Positions 34,293-42,398 of a stretch of 64,000 bases of DNA are shown here, in pieces. Numbering within the stretch: the first letter of the stretch is position 1; every line of letters begins with the position of its first letter. The stretch is from Arthrobacter pascens (GTDB taxonomy: Bacteria; Actinomycetota; Actinomycetes; Actinomycetales; Micrococcaceae). The notes beneath the pieces were generated by a model. That model was given only the letters and a program-made list of their open reading frames with translations. It was not told the DNA's origin and did no database searches. The stretch spans positions 62,001 to 126,000 of the forward strand of contig NZ_JAFHKT010000141.1 of assembly GCF_017052465.1 (NCBI RefSeq), given 5' to 3'. The translations under genes were made by a program, and so were the position numbers.

Positions 34293-35942
34293 GTGGCTCG
34301 AGAGCAGTTCTTAGGTGTCGACTTTGGCACGAGCACGACACTGATCGCGGAGAGCATGCCGGCGGGCAGGCCGACAGTGGTCCCAATCGGTCACGCCGAA
34401 TCGTGGATGCCCTCCGCAGCTGCGGTCAGCGCTGATGCCTTGGTGGTCGGCGAGGACGCACTCACGCACAATCCCGCCGCTCTGATCACTTCCGTCAAGC
34501 GCTGCATCACCGGACGCGCAGTAGTCGCGCGGAGCGCCGACGGTTCCGTCGAACGCGACGCCGACGAGGTCATCGGCGCGGTCCTTCGCGAGATCGCAAA
34601 CCGTGCCCGCGCTGATCGGCTCCCCATCTCCGATAAAGGAGTCACGCGACTCGGCTGCCCTGCAATGTGGGACGCGGATCAGCGTGAAAGGTTGCTCGGC
34701 CTCGCCGAGACGGCGGGCTTCAACGTCGGCCCCTCGACTCTGATTGATGAGCCGATCGCCGCTGGACTGAACTGGATCGGCCAACGAACGGAACAGAGGG
34801 AGTACTTCGACGAAGAGCGCGTGCTCGTGTTCGACATGGGCGGAGGAACGCTCGACGTCGCCGTCCTTGACGTCACGACCGGTCCGCTCCGGGATCCTGA
34901 AATCTACGTCCTCGCCTCAGACGGCCTCAATGAGGCCGGTGACGTGCTCGACGGAACGATCGCCGCTGACCTGGAGATCGCTCTCCGCGACCAAGGGATC
35001 GAGCTCGAGGCGTTGCCCGACGCTGATCTCGCGAGGGCTTATCTGATGCGCGCAGCAGCTGAGGCGAAGGTTGACCTCTCGACACACCACGAGACGCAGG
35101 TGCACGTCGGCTATCAGGCTGGCGACCTTCCCAGCCTGCACTACACCCGCGAGCAGCTGGAGGATGCCATGCGTCCGCAACTGGATCGCGCCTGGTCCCT
35201 GATCCTCTCGACCCTGCGCGCGTCATACCTGACCCGTGCCGAAGGTGCGGTCACATCTGCCCTGCGCCAGATTTCGGAAGAGAGCCTCGCCTCAAACGTT
35301 CATCACGTTCTCCTTGCCGGGGGCATGAGCCGTGCCTCCGCGGTGGAGAAGTTCCTTAGCAGGAAGCTACCCAGCGCCAGGATCCACACCTTCCCCGGCA
35401 GGAACGGTGCGCGGGAGGCGATCGTTGCGGGGCTTGCCGAGAACACTTCCTACGAGCAGGTGAATCTGCATCGTCCCGCCTTCGACTTCGTGCTCGAGTT
35501 CTCGGCGGGAGGCGGGGACCTGACCCGGGTGCCGCTCTACCGAGCACACACGAAGCTCTACGATTGGTGGCAAGCACTGAGCCGGGACCGGGTCAGGTAC
35601 GAGTGGCCAGATGGCGCCACCGCGGTCAATCGCGATTCAGCTCGATCATTGCCAGCAATTGGCTACGGCCGCCTCGCTGTCTATGCGATGGACGGAACGC
35701 CGGTCGCTCTGCGGCATAACGAGACCGATGTGCCTGGATTGAAGGTTGCCTTCGGCTATGACGGTGTCCGCTTCGACCTGTCCACGGAGGGGCACGTCAA
35801 TATCACCGATGGCCGCGGAACGAGTCAGTCATTCCGCGTCACGCGCTGGCCTGTGCTCACGGGGGGGTTCGCCCGCCTTGCCCTTCCTGTCGAGGCGCCG
35901 GACTGGCAGCCAATGGAACGCCGTGACTGGGACGTCAAGTAG
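34293..35942 (+). CDS. Divergent Hsp70 (DnaK-like) ATPase
   Basis: 549 aa from GTG 34293 (TTAGGAG upstream), 9 nt after the GrpE-like gene. The actin-like ATPase domain (about residues 1-375) has all loops: phosphate-1 GVDFGTSTTLIA (Asp10), phosphate-2 VFDMGGGTLDVAVLDV (about 179-194) and adenosine VLLAGGMSRASAVEKFL (about 340-355). The C-terminal part (about 385-549) has beta character but does not look like the normal substrate-binding domain with its DnaK lid, so this is not a housekeeping DnaK (over 600 aa). The coding end overlaps that of the helicase by 8 nt, tail to tail. It probably remodels the helicase or its target using the upstream exchange factor; this is inferred from context. 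Confidence 0.88.
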   Translation: MAREQFLGVDFGTSTTLIAESMPAGRPTVVPIGHAESWMPSAAAVSADALVVGEDALTHNPAALITSVKRCITGRAVVARSADGSVERDADEVIGAVLREIANRARADRLPISDKGVTRLGCPAMWDADQRERLLGLAETAGFNVGPSTLIDEPIAAGLNWIGQRTEQREYFDEERVLVFDMGGGTLDVAVLDVTTGPLRDPEIYVLASDGLNEAGDVLDGTIAADLEIALRDQGIELEALPDADLARAYLMRAAAEAKVDLSTHHETQVHVGYQAGDLPSLHYTREQLEDAMRPQLDRAWSLILSTLRASYLTRAEGAVTSALRQISEESLASNVHHVLLAGGMSRASAVEKFLSRKLPSARIHTFPGRNGAREAIVAGLAENTSYEQVNLHRPAFDFVLEFSAGGGDLTRVPLYRAHTKLYDWWQALSRDRVRYEWPDGATAVNRDSARSLPAIGYGRLAVYAMDGTPVALRHNETDVPGLKVAFGYDGVRFDLSTEGHVNITDGRGTSQSFRVTRWPVLTGGFARLALPVEAPDWQPMERRDWDVK

Positions 35943-38900
35943 CAGGACCGAGGAGCTCAATCACTGCGACCGTCCTGCGGCTCATCGAGAAGGCCCGCTT
36001 CTCCTCCAGCTCGGCCTCAAGCTGCTCGAGGTCCTGACCGAGGTTGCGGATGCGACCTTCTGCCATCCGGATGACCCTCGGATCGCGTTCCCGCTCCATA
36101 ACGACGTCCAACGTGGCTCTCGCCTTAAGGATCTTGACCTCAAGACTCGCCTTGCGCGCGTCGAGGCGGGCCCTTACCAACGCCTCGTTGTCCAAACGTC
36201 TGCGTGCCTCCTCCTCACGGTGCCGAGCCCAGCTGACCTCCTTAAGCGATATGAGGAAGTGCTCCATCGGCGTTGGCGTGGCTCCAGTAGCTTCCTCCAG
36301 CGATCCGCTCGCCACGGCCTCCAGCAACTGAACGCCGATGTCCGGCGCAACGGCCCCGGTCTGGATATCGATCGCCGTTGACCACAATTCCTTGGTTGGC
36401 CTCACTCCGGTCGACGCTACCAAGTCCACCGTGACGGCATAGCGAGTGCCGGGCGGCAGCGTTGCAACCCTGCCTATGCCATAACGATGCAACCCGAGCC
36501 TGTCCTGTTCCAATTGGTGCAGTGCCACGTCAACGATGGGATGTCGGACAGATAGGAGTTCCACGTCTCGCGTGCTTGCCAGGTCGGCGTCGAAGGTCAC
36601 TTCGATTGGTTCTCCGTTGCTGATACGGCCTTGGAACAGTAACGCTGACCGACGGCTCGCTCCCTGGGTGCCTCGAAAGCGATAGATGAGGTCGGAGAGC
36701 TCAATACTTCCCCGTAATAGCAGGATGCCGGGATGCTCCGACTTCTCGAGCTTGCCTCCAGTGGCTCGCAGTATGTGCTCAATGAGGGTGCGCACTTCTG
36801 TCGTTCCGACATACCGCCCGTCCGTTGGCCCTGATTCCGAGAGGCCTTCCACCTGCATCTCATCAATCGTGGACAGAGTGGCGCGCTCCTCATTCAGTCG
36901 CCGAAGGTTCGCCGCCCTCGTCTCGATGGCCGTTGCGATTTCTTCCGCTCGCTGCCTTCGCTGGGAATCGTCCAGTCGCGGATCAAGGATTTGGTTAGCC
37001 AGGTCACGGAAGTCGTCCCTGAGGATGGGCTCGAGGTCTCCAATTGAGTTCTGAAATACGCCGATTCGGGTGTATAGGCGTTCCAAGATGTCGGACTCGA
37101 TCGTCCCCGGCACATGCATGTTGAGGATAAGGACCTTCTCGTGCTTTTGGCCGAATCGGTCCAGACGACCGATTCGCTGTTCGACTCGCATGGGGTTCCA
37201 GGGTAGGTCGTAGTTCACCAGTACGTTGCAGAACTCGAAGTCCAGACCCTCCGATGCCACCTCGCTCGCAATGAGGAAGTCGAATTTCCCATCGCGAAAG
37301 GCATCGATGATCGGCTGGCGATCCACCATGTGGATACCGCCGTGGAGCTGCTGGACCCGGAAGTCTGAACTCAGGCGTTCTGCCAAGTACGCGATAGTCC
37401 CCCGAAAGGTGGAGAAGATTAGTGCCTGACGCAAGCCTTGTTCGCGCAAGTGCGTGAGCTGCTCCAGCAGGGCTTCAAACTTCGAGTCCTCGCCATGCCA
37501 CTCGAAGGATGTCCGGTCCTCGCGCATTTCCGCCAAGTCCTCTTCGCCGTACTCCTCGTCGTAGTCCTCCACCGAGCGGGCGAACTGGTCTGCGTTGGCA
37601 GAGAGTCGCGCCTGCATGGCCGGCAGGCAGCTCGCGACCTGTCGCAGCGGCATCTGCATGGCGAAGCCGGGTGGCGTTCCGTGCGCGCGAGCCCGGGACA
37701 TGAAGTGGTCGACGACGCGGTCGTAGAAGCCCTTCTCATCCGGCGACCAGTTCACGACAACCTGATGGGGTTCGCGCACTGCCTTGGCGTCAGGTACATC
37801 CACCTTCCGGGTCCTCGAGAGCACGCCGCTCAAGGTGTTCAGCTCGGAAACGAGGCGTTTGACTTCTGCCCGTTTGCCCGCTTCCAGGGGTGCAGCAGTG
37901 TCAAGAAGCTCCTCTAGGCGCGCGTAGTCCGGGCGGTTCGAGACGGCGCGGCCGAAGGGCAGTGTCTTGATCGACCGCAGGTGGTAGCGCAGTGCTGCGC
38001 CGGATGAGCCGTGAGAGATGCCGCGTTCGATCGCGTTGAGGTGCTGATTCGGCTCGAGCTGCATATGGAAGATTTGGGAGTCCTGGTACATGCCGTCGTC
38101 GAGCAGAGTCAGCAGGTTGTACAGGTCGTCAGAGCGCAGGTTGATGGGGGTGGCCGACAGGAACAACAAGTGATCGGCCCAATCGGACAGCAACCCGCCT
38201 AGCAGGTTCGACCTCGTGCCGGTATTGCGCAACACATGGGCCTCGTCGACGATGACAAGATCAAATCTCGGTCGGATCCGGGTCAGCTGCTCGAGCACGT
38301 CACTCGCACTGCGGAGGGATTCCACCGAGATGATCGCGTGGATTTCCGGGTCTCGACCGGCGAGGAGATCGTCGGCGAGGTCAGCCAGCTTGCGAGGCTT
38401 GATGACCTCGAGGTCACGGTCGAAACGCCGGCTCATCTCCATGCGCCATTTGTGAGTCAAGGAGGAAGGCGTGACCACAAGCGTGCGACGAAGCGGTGAC
38501 CTCTGCTCCAGCTCGCTCCACACCAGTCCCGCCTCGATCGTCTTTCCGAGACCCACCTCGTCCGCCAGAAGTAGCCGCCCGGTCGGAGAGTTGAGGATCT
38601 TGAGCGCAGGGATGAACTGGTAGGCACGAAAGACCGTTTTTGTCGCTCGGTAGGAGTACAGGGTGTTCGAGAGCGGCTCGCTCAACTTCGTCCACGTCAG
38701 AGTCATTGCGATCTCCCGTGCCGAAGCGGGTGCCGAGGTTACCCAGAAGGCTGGATCGCGTGGGTCTCCATCCACCTTCTGGAGAGACTCTGGCGCGACG
38801 TGCTGCAGCTCGCCGTCGACACTCACTTCAATCACGTAGCCAGCGCGCGTGCGAGTAACCCGCCGCACCCGACCAATGCGATCGGACCCGAGCACCTTCA

Positions 38901-39291
38901 CGACGTCCTCGGGCGCAAACGAACTTGTGCCGACGAAGGGCAGACCGTCCTCCCACTGCTCAACCAGGTCCTCTCGAGCCTCCGCGAGGTGACGCATCCC
39001 TCCGTCCGCAGTGAATCGATGGCGGGCGGTTGCACTTGGCCTTTCTTGGCCCTCTCCACGGACGACGAGGGTCTCCCATCGACCCTTGCGGTAGACCCCG
39101 TACACACCGTTGAAGAGATTGCCGCCGGAATATCCGGGCGGGAGCTGACGGACGTCGGCGTCGAGCGCCTCCAACTCTTCGACGTCCGGCCCCGTTAGTT
39201 CACCGCGAACGAGGACCCGCTGGGCTCCGATCTCTTTCAGCCAAGCAAGCCCAGATTTCAGGCCCCGATAGACCAGGTCATCCATCGACAT
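35935..39291 (-). CDS. SNF2-family (RapA/HepA-like) DNA helicase/translocase
   Basis: 1,118 aa from ATG 39291, with GAGAGAGG 9 nt upstream. The frame continues 40 codons further into DNA of low coding quality. The N-terminal 110 or so residues are of unknown fold, followed by a Tudor-like barrel (SDRIGRVRRVTRTRAGYVIE). Helicase lobe 1: Walker A LLADEVGLGKTIEAG (about residue 240-250), DEAH in VIVDEAHVLRN (about 348) and LFLSATPINL. Lobe 2: ALIFSTFRGTIAYLAERL, then FLIASEVASEGLDF and MRVEQRIGRLDRFGQ. A long C-terminal arm with charged coils follows (about 900-1118). ATP-driven translocation on DNA is expected. Partnership with the convergent Hsp70/GrpE-like genes is inferred from shared borders. 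Confidence 0.9.
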   Translation of the reverse strand: MSMDDLVYRGLKSGLAWLKEIGAQRVLVRGELTGPDVEELEALDADVRQLPPGYSGGNLFNGVYGVYRKGRWETLVVRGEGQERPSATARHRFTADGGMRHLAEAREDLVEQWEDGLPFVGTSSFAPEDVVKVLGSDRIGRVRRVTRTRAGYVIEVSVDGELQHVAPESLQKVDGDPRDPAFWVTSAPASAREIAMTLTWTKLSEPLSNTLYSYRATKTVFRAYQFIPALKILNSPTGRLLLADEVGLGKTIEAGLVWSELEQRSPLRRTLVVTPSSLTHKWRMEMSRRFDRDLEVIKPRKLADLADDLLAGRDPEIHAIISVESLRSASDVLEQLTRIRPRFDLVIVDEAHVLRNTGTRSNLLGGLLSDWADHLLFLSATPINLRSDDLYNLLTLLDDGMYQDSQIFHMQLEPNQHLNAIERGISHGSSGAALRYHLRSIKTLPFGRAVSNRPDYARLEELLDTAAPLEAGKRAEVKRLVSELNTLSGVLSRTRKVDVPDAKAVREPHQVVVNWSPDEKGFYDRVVDHFMSRARAHGTPPGFAMQMPLRQVASCLPAMQARLSANADQFARSVEDYDEEYGEEDLAEMREDRTSFEWHGEDSKFEALLEQLTHLREQGLRQALIFSTFRGTIAYLAERLSSDFRVQQLHGGIHMVDRQPIIDAFRDGKFDFLIASEVASEGLDFEFCNVLVNYDLPWNPMRVEQRIGRLDRFGQKHEKVLILNMHVPGTIESDILERLYTRIGVFQNSIGDLEPILRDDFRDLANQILDPRLDDSQRRQRAEEIATAIETRAANLRRLNEERATLSTIDEMQVEGLSESGPTDGRYVGTTEVRTLIEHILRATGGKLEKSEHPGILLLRGSIELSDLIYRFRGTQGASRRSALLFQGRISNGEPIEVTFDADLASTRDVELLSVRHPIVDVALHQLEQDRLGLHRYGIGRVATLPPGTRYAVTVDLVASTGVRPTKELWSTAIDIQTGAVAPDIGVQLLEAVASGSLEEATGATPTPMEHFLISLKEVSWARHREEEARRRLDNEALVRARLDARKASLEVKILKARATLDVVMERERDPRVIRMAEGRIRNLGQDLEQLEAELEEKRAFSMSRRTVAVIELLGPAT

Positions 39292-39445
39292 CAGACGCGG
39301 ACCTCTCTCGTAGTGATCTGCCCCGAGTTTGGTTGATCTTGAGGAGATCGATGTCGTCGTGTGACCGGCAATTCCATACAGCCATCTTCCCCTGCAGACC
39401 ACTGAGAGCAATTTTCGACACTCTGTTGTCTATAGGAACATCTCT

Positions 39446-39880
39446 ACTGCGTGGTGCGCCACGGACAGCGGCTCGATCAGCGCCGCCTCGTCCAGCGGGA
39501 TGTCGCCGATGGGGTGCACCCACCGCGCGTCCACCACTATTTTCTCGCTCAGCACTCCCCCGCCACCGGACAGCCCGATGAAGCCCATCTGCCGGCACAG
39601 GTGGTACTTGCCCGCCTGGCACATGTAACAGTCGCCGTCCACAAAATAGGGCTCGACGACGACGTTGTCCCCTTCGCCAGGCCCGGCACCCCTTCGCGCA
39701 CGTCAGAGACAGTCCCGGAGAATTCGTGCCCGATGGTGATTGGCGCGTCCTCGCTGGACAGCGGGGTGCGGATGCCCCGGGGCGGGCACGAAGATCGGCC
39801 CCTCCAGGTACTCGTGGAGGTCCGAGCCGCAGATGCCGCACCAGGTGGCGTCGATCGAGGGCCGAATCGCTCGGCGGCTT
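39446..39880 (-). pseudogene. N-terminal remnant of a zinc alcohol dehydrogenase
   Basis: Minus strand from about 39880: ATWCGICGSDLHEYLEGPIF with the catalytic Cys, then after a one-base shift at a CCCC run the sequence APITIGHEFSGTVSDV, a further shift, and then VVVEPYFVDGDCYMCQAGKY, HLCRQMGFIGLSGGGG and IPLDEAALIEPLSVAHHAV. Homology stops at about 39446. Structural-zinc cysteines are visible in CYMCQAGKYHLC. This is the first 150 or so residues of the gene whose last 80 residues lie at 31.9-32.1 kb; the middle is missing, and the helicase/Hsp70 module is in its place. Confidence 0.85.
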
Positions 39881-40004
39881 TTGTAAGCGGGGTGGGGTCG
39901 CCGCACATTGGCACACATTGGCCCGGAAATAACCTGCGGGAGACATGCACCGCAGCTCGTCCCTTCTGTTTGCTACGCGAAAGTGCGGGTCCATAGGGTT
40001 GAGC

Positions 40005-40543
40005 GTGCACTTATGGAAGCACGCTCGCGGAGCTCGAACTTTTCAGCCGCAGCAGCCATTTCGGTCTCAGCTCGGAGGAAAATCGCCGCCTGTGCATGCG
40101 ACCCAAAAACGTCAGCGATGCGGTCAAGCACTCCGCGGTCACTGCGATACACCTGGGAAGCTTCATGGTCCAGGTTGGGTTTTCCAGTTGGGCCTCAGGC
40201 AAACGCAAGGTGGCAGACTTTCCGTCTGAGGATACCTTCAGGTCGCCCTCTTTGATACCTGAAAGATCGACGTGGGCGTCTACCGTACCCACCGCTAGGA
40301 AAAGGGTTCGCCGCCCGGAGATGACATCGGGCATGGCTGCGTTGTCGTCGCCAGTGTCTACGACCAATTCGAAAGTCCCGATAGCACTCTGGAGCTGCGA
40401 AACATCCTTGATGGACTCCAGGATGACTGTATGGTCAGCGATTTCTCACTCCAGGGGTACTCGTTGAATCCAAGGAGGCCGGCTCCACCTTTCATTCCCA
40501 GCACGGCGACGGCCAAAAAAGTGACGCCCTTCAATGCCTTCAA
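40005..40543 (-). pseudogene. DUF4230-type gene, decayed copy
   Basis: The start KALKGVTFLAVAVLGMKGGA has the anchor helix. After a frameshift near 40440, TVILESIKDVSQ and GRRTLFLAVGTVDAHVDLSG and SATLRLPEAQLENP follow, matching the intact gene at 29.3-29.9 kb segment by segment. A second shift near 40165 destroys the rest. No full frame remains. The similarity is at protein level, so it is an old paralogue rather than a fresh duplication. Confidence 0.82.
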
Positions 40544-40925
40544 GGCTGCGTTCCACCCAGGTATGCGAAACGGCTAACTCGCGTTCCGTCAGTGAGACCC
40601 CGGCCAAGAAAAATATCCGGTCAGAAAGTCTCTGGCTGAGTGTAACCGGGCTCACCGACGCAGTCAGACGAAACGCCAGAGGTACCAATTAGCATCGATT
40701 GGGCTGGCCCGCCGTCCACGTGAACGCTTCAGTGACTCACCCGCGGAGGGACGGAGATCCAATGCATCGGAACGGTGGAAGATGGGCCTGGATCTCTAAC
40801 CGATTCCTTTCCAGGTCGTGCCGCAGTCGAGCACTGGCGCCACTGTTCTTTCAGCTCCACGCTGGGCACTGGGCTTCTGCTGTAGGTTACGGAGCAAGAA
40901 CTCATAATCAGAGTCAAGGAATTCT
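40544..40925. other. Intergenic region before the unknown/PLD operon
   Basis: About 380 nt. The left part is upstream of the DUF4230 remnant. The right part (40800-40925) has AT-richer patches (GTAGGTTACGG, CTCATAATCAGAG) suitable for the operon's promoter. No conserved frame or hairpin terminator seen. Confidence 0.45.
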
Positions 40926-42398
40926 ATGCAACTTGTGAAGGGCCCAGTTTGGGGCGGAGGGCTCGACGGTCGATACCCCGGACGATACCCGCTATCTGTA
41001 GAGCGCCATGTGCTCCGTTCTGTGGCAGAACTTATGCCTGGCGTCACGACTGTAACGAGGAATGCGCGCTACTACAGCCTGCATAGCTATATCGCGCACT
41101 ATGCGTTGGCACGAGGATTGACGGAGGTGGAATCACTAGAATTTCTTCGCCGCTCGGAAACGGTAATGGCTGCGATCTCCATACTCCATGAGGGGCAACA
41201 TGCATGGCTCCCGCGACCCCATGGGGCGGACTACCTCGAAAGCAGGATTAAGGACGGACTCGACCTTGATCGGCTTTCTCAGCCAGGTGCATACGCAGGG
41301 CGTTCCATTGGCTACAAAGGTCAATATCAGGCCTCCGAAGCTCTCTTGGGGCTCCTGCCTAGTGGTAGCAACGAGCAAACTCCGGCATTCGATGCGACCC
41401 GGATGGACCATGGGTTCCGTGGACTTTTTGAGATAACGCGCCATGATCATATAAGTGAAGAGCAGCTGCGAACGAACAGCCACCTCTGCGTCTGCGGCTC
41501 CCGAACCGAATCAGATGGGCCTCTGCTCAGGGAGTTGCTGTTAGCAAATGAAGCGGAACCGGGGAGCGATCACGACAAACGGCGACAAACCGTGCGGATG
41601 ATGCTCCGGCTGATACAAATGAGTTCGCCCTCCAACATCAATTCCGAAATGACTGACACACTGAATTTCTCCCCCTTGGTCGGCCAGGATGAGCTGCTTT
41701 CTCAACTCGATGTCGTAAAGGCCTGGCAGGGGGTGGCACTTCGGAACCGCTCCGTTGGAGCGTGGCGAGGACTGTGGGCCGACCTCGTAGAAGCCGTCCC
41801 GGGGCTTTGCCATCGATCTGAGTTCTCTTCCCCGTTGGTCGACGCCCTACCAAACGTCTCAGTCGGGCAGTACGTTGGCTCGTTTCCCCCCGTCTGGGCA
41901 TCCGATGGAACAGCTCTACCCGCGGAACTGGACCAGTCCGCTGCATCCGAAACAGCAATGGAAGCACACATGGCTACGCTTTTCGTCGGATCCATGCGCC
42001 TGGCAGGGATTCCCGTCCATGTCAGACCCTATTTCGAGTCGAAGAGTGACTCACTCCAAGAGCTATCGCCGACTTGGCTATCTGCCCGAGTTCGCGAGTG
42101 GGACGGGCGCCCGCTGCGGGACTTCGCACAACATGTCGTCGAGCTGCTCCTGCATAGGGCGAACAGGCTCTCGCTGAGGAAAGCGAGGTTCGACGCATCG
42201 CAGGGAAACGTCAAGATTCCGACTCGGATCTTCTTCAGGGACGACCTAGTCTTCAAAGACTCGAACGAGGGCGGCGGCAACGTCTCTCTCCGGTGGGCCC
42301 CGCTCGTGCACATTCTCTCCGGCATCGATCTGACCATCCGAGACGAAAACGAGCACTGGCAGATCACCGATCGAGGAGCTGAGGCACTTGGCGAGTAA
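40926..42398 (+). CDS. Protein of unknown function, first gene of the PLD operon (490 aa)
   Basis: 490 aa from ATG 40926 (CAAGGAATTCT before it). It opens with GPVWGGGLDGRYPGRYPLSV, then VTRNARYYSLHSYIAHYALA, a long helical body with DATRMDHGFRGLFEITRHDH, a CVCGSR pair near residue 185, and a C-terminal winged-helix-like end (WAPLVHILSGIDLTIRDENE). It has no transmembrane segment and no known catalytic motif. It overlaps the nuclease-like gene by 11 nt, so the two are almost certainly made together. G+C and codon use look more relaxed than in the Wadjet genes, suggesting different origin. No family name that I can support. Confidence 0.72.
   Translation: MQLVKGPVWGGGLDGRYPGRYPLSVERHVLRSVAELMPGVTTVTRNARYYSLHSYIAHYALARGLTEVESLEFLRRSETVMAAISILHEGQHAWLPRPHGADYLESRIKDGLDLDRLSQPGAYAGRSIGYKGQYQASEALLGLLPSGSNEQTPAFDATRMDHGFRGLFEITRHDHISEEQLRTNSHLCVCGSRTESDGPLLRELLLANEAEPGSDHDKRRQTVRMMLRLIQMSSPSNINSEMTDTLNFSPLVGQDELLSQLDVVKAWQGVALRNRSVGAWRGLWADLVEAVPGLCHRSEFSSPLVDALPNVSVGQYVGSFPPVWASDGTALPAELDQSAASETAMEAHMATLFVGSMRLAGIPVHVRPYFESKSDSLQELSPTWLSARVREWDGRPLRDFAQHVVELLLHRANRLSLRKARFDASQGNVKIPTRIFFRDDLVFKDSNEGGGNVSLRWAPLVHILSGIDLTIRDENEHWQITDRGAEALGE

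Noticed and set aside
39292-39411. 40-codon N-terminal extension of the SNF2 frame
   Set aside because: Poor coding quality and no ribosome site; ATG 39291 has GAGAGAGG at the right distance.
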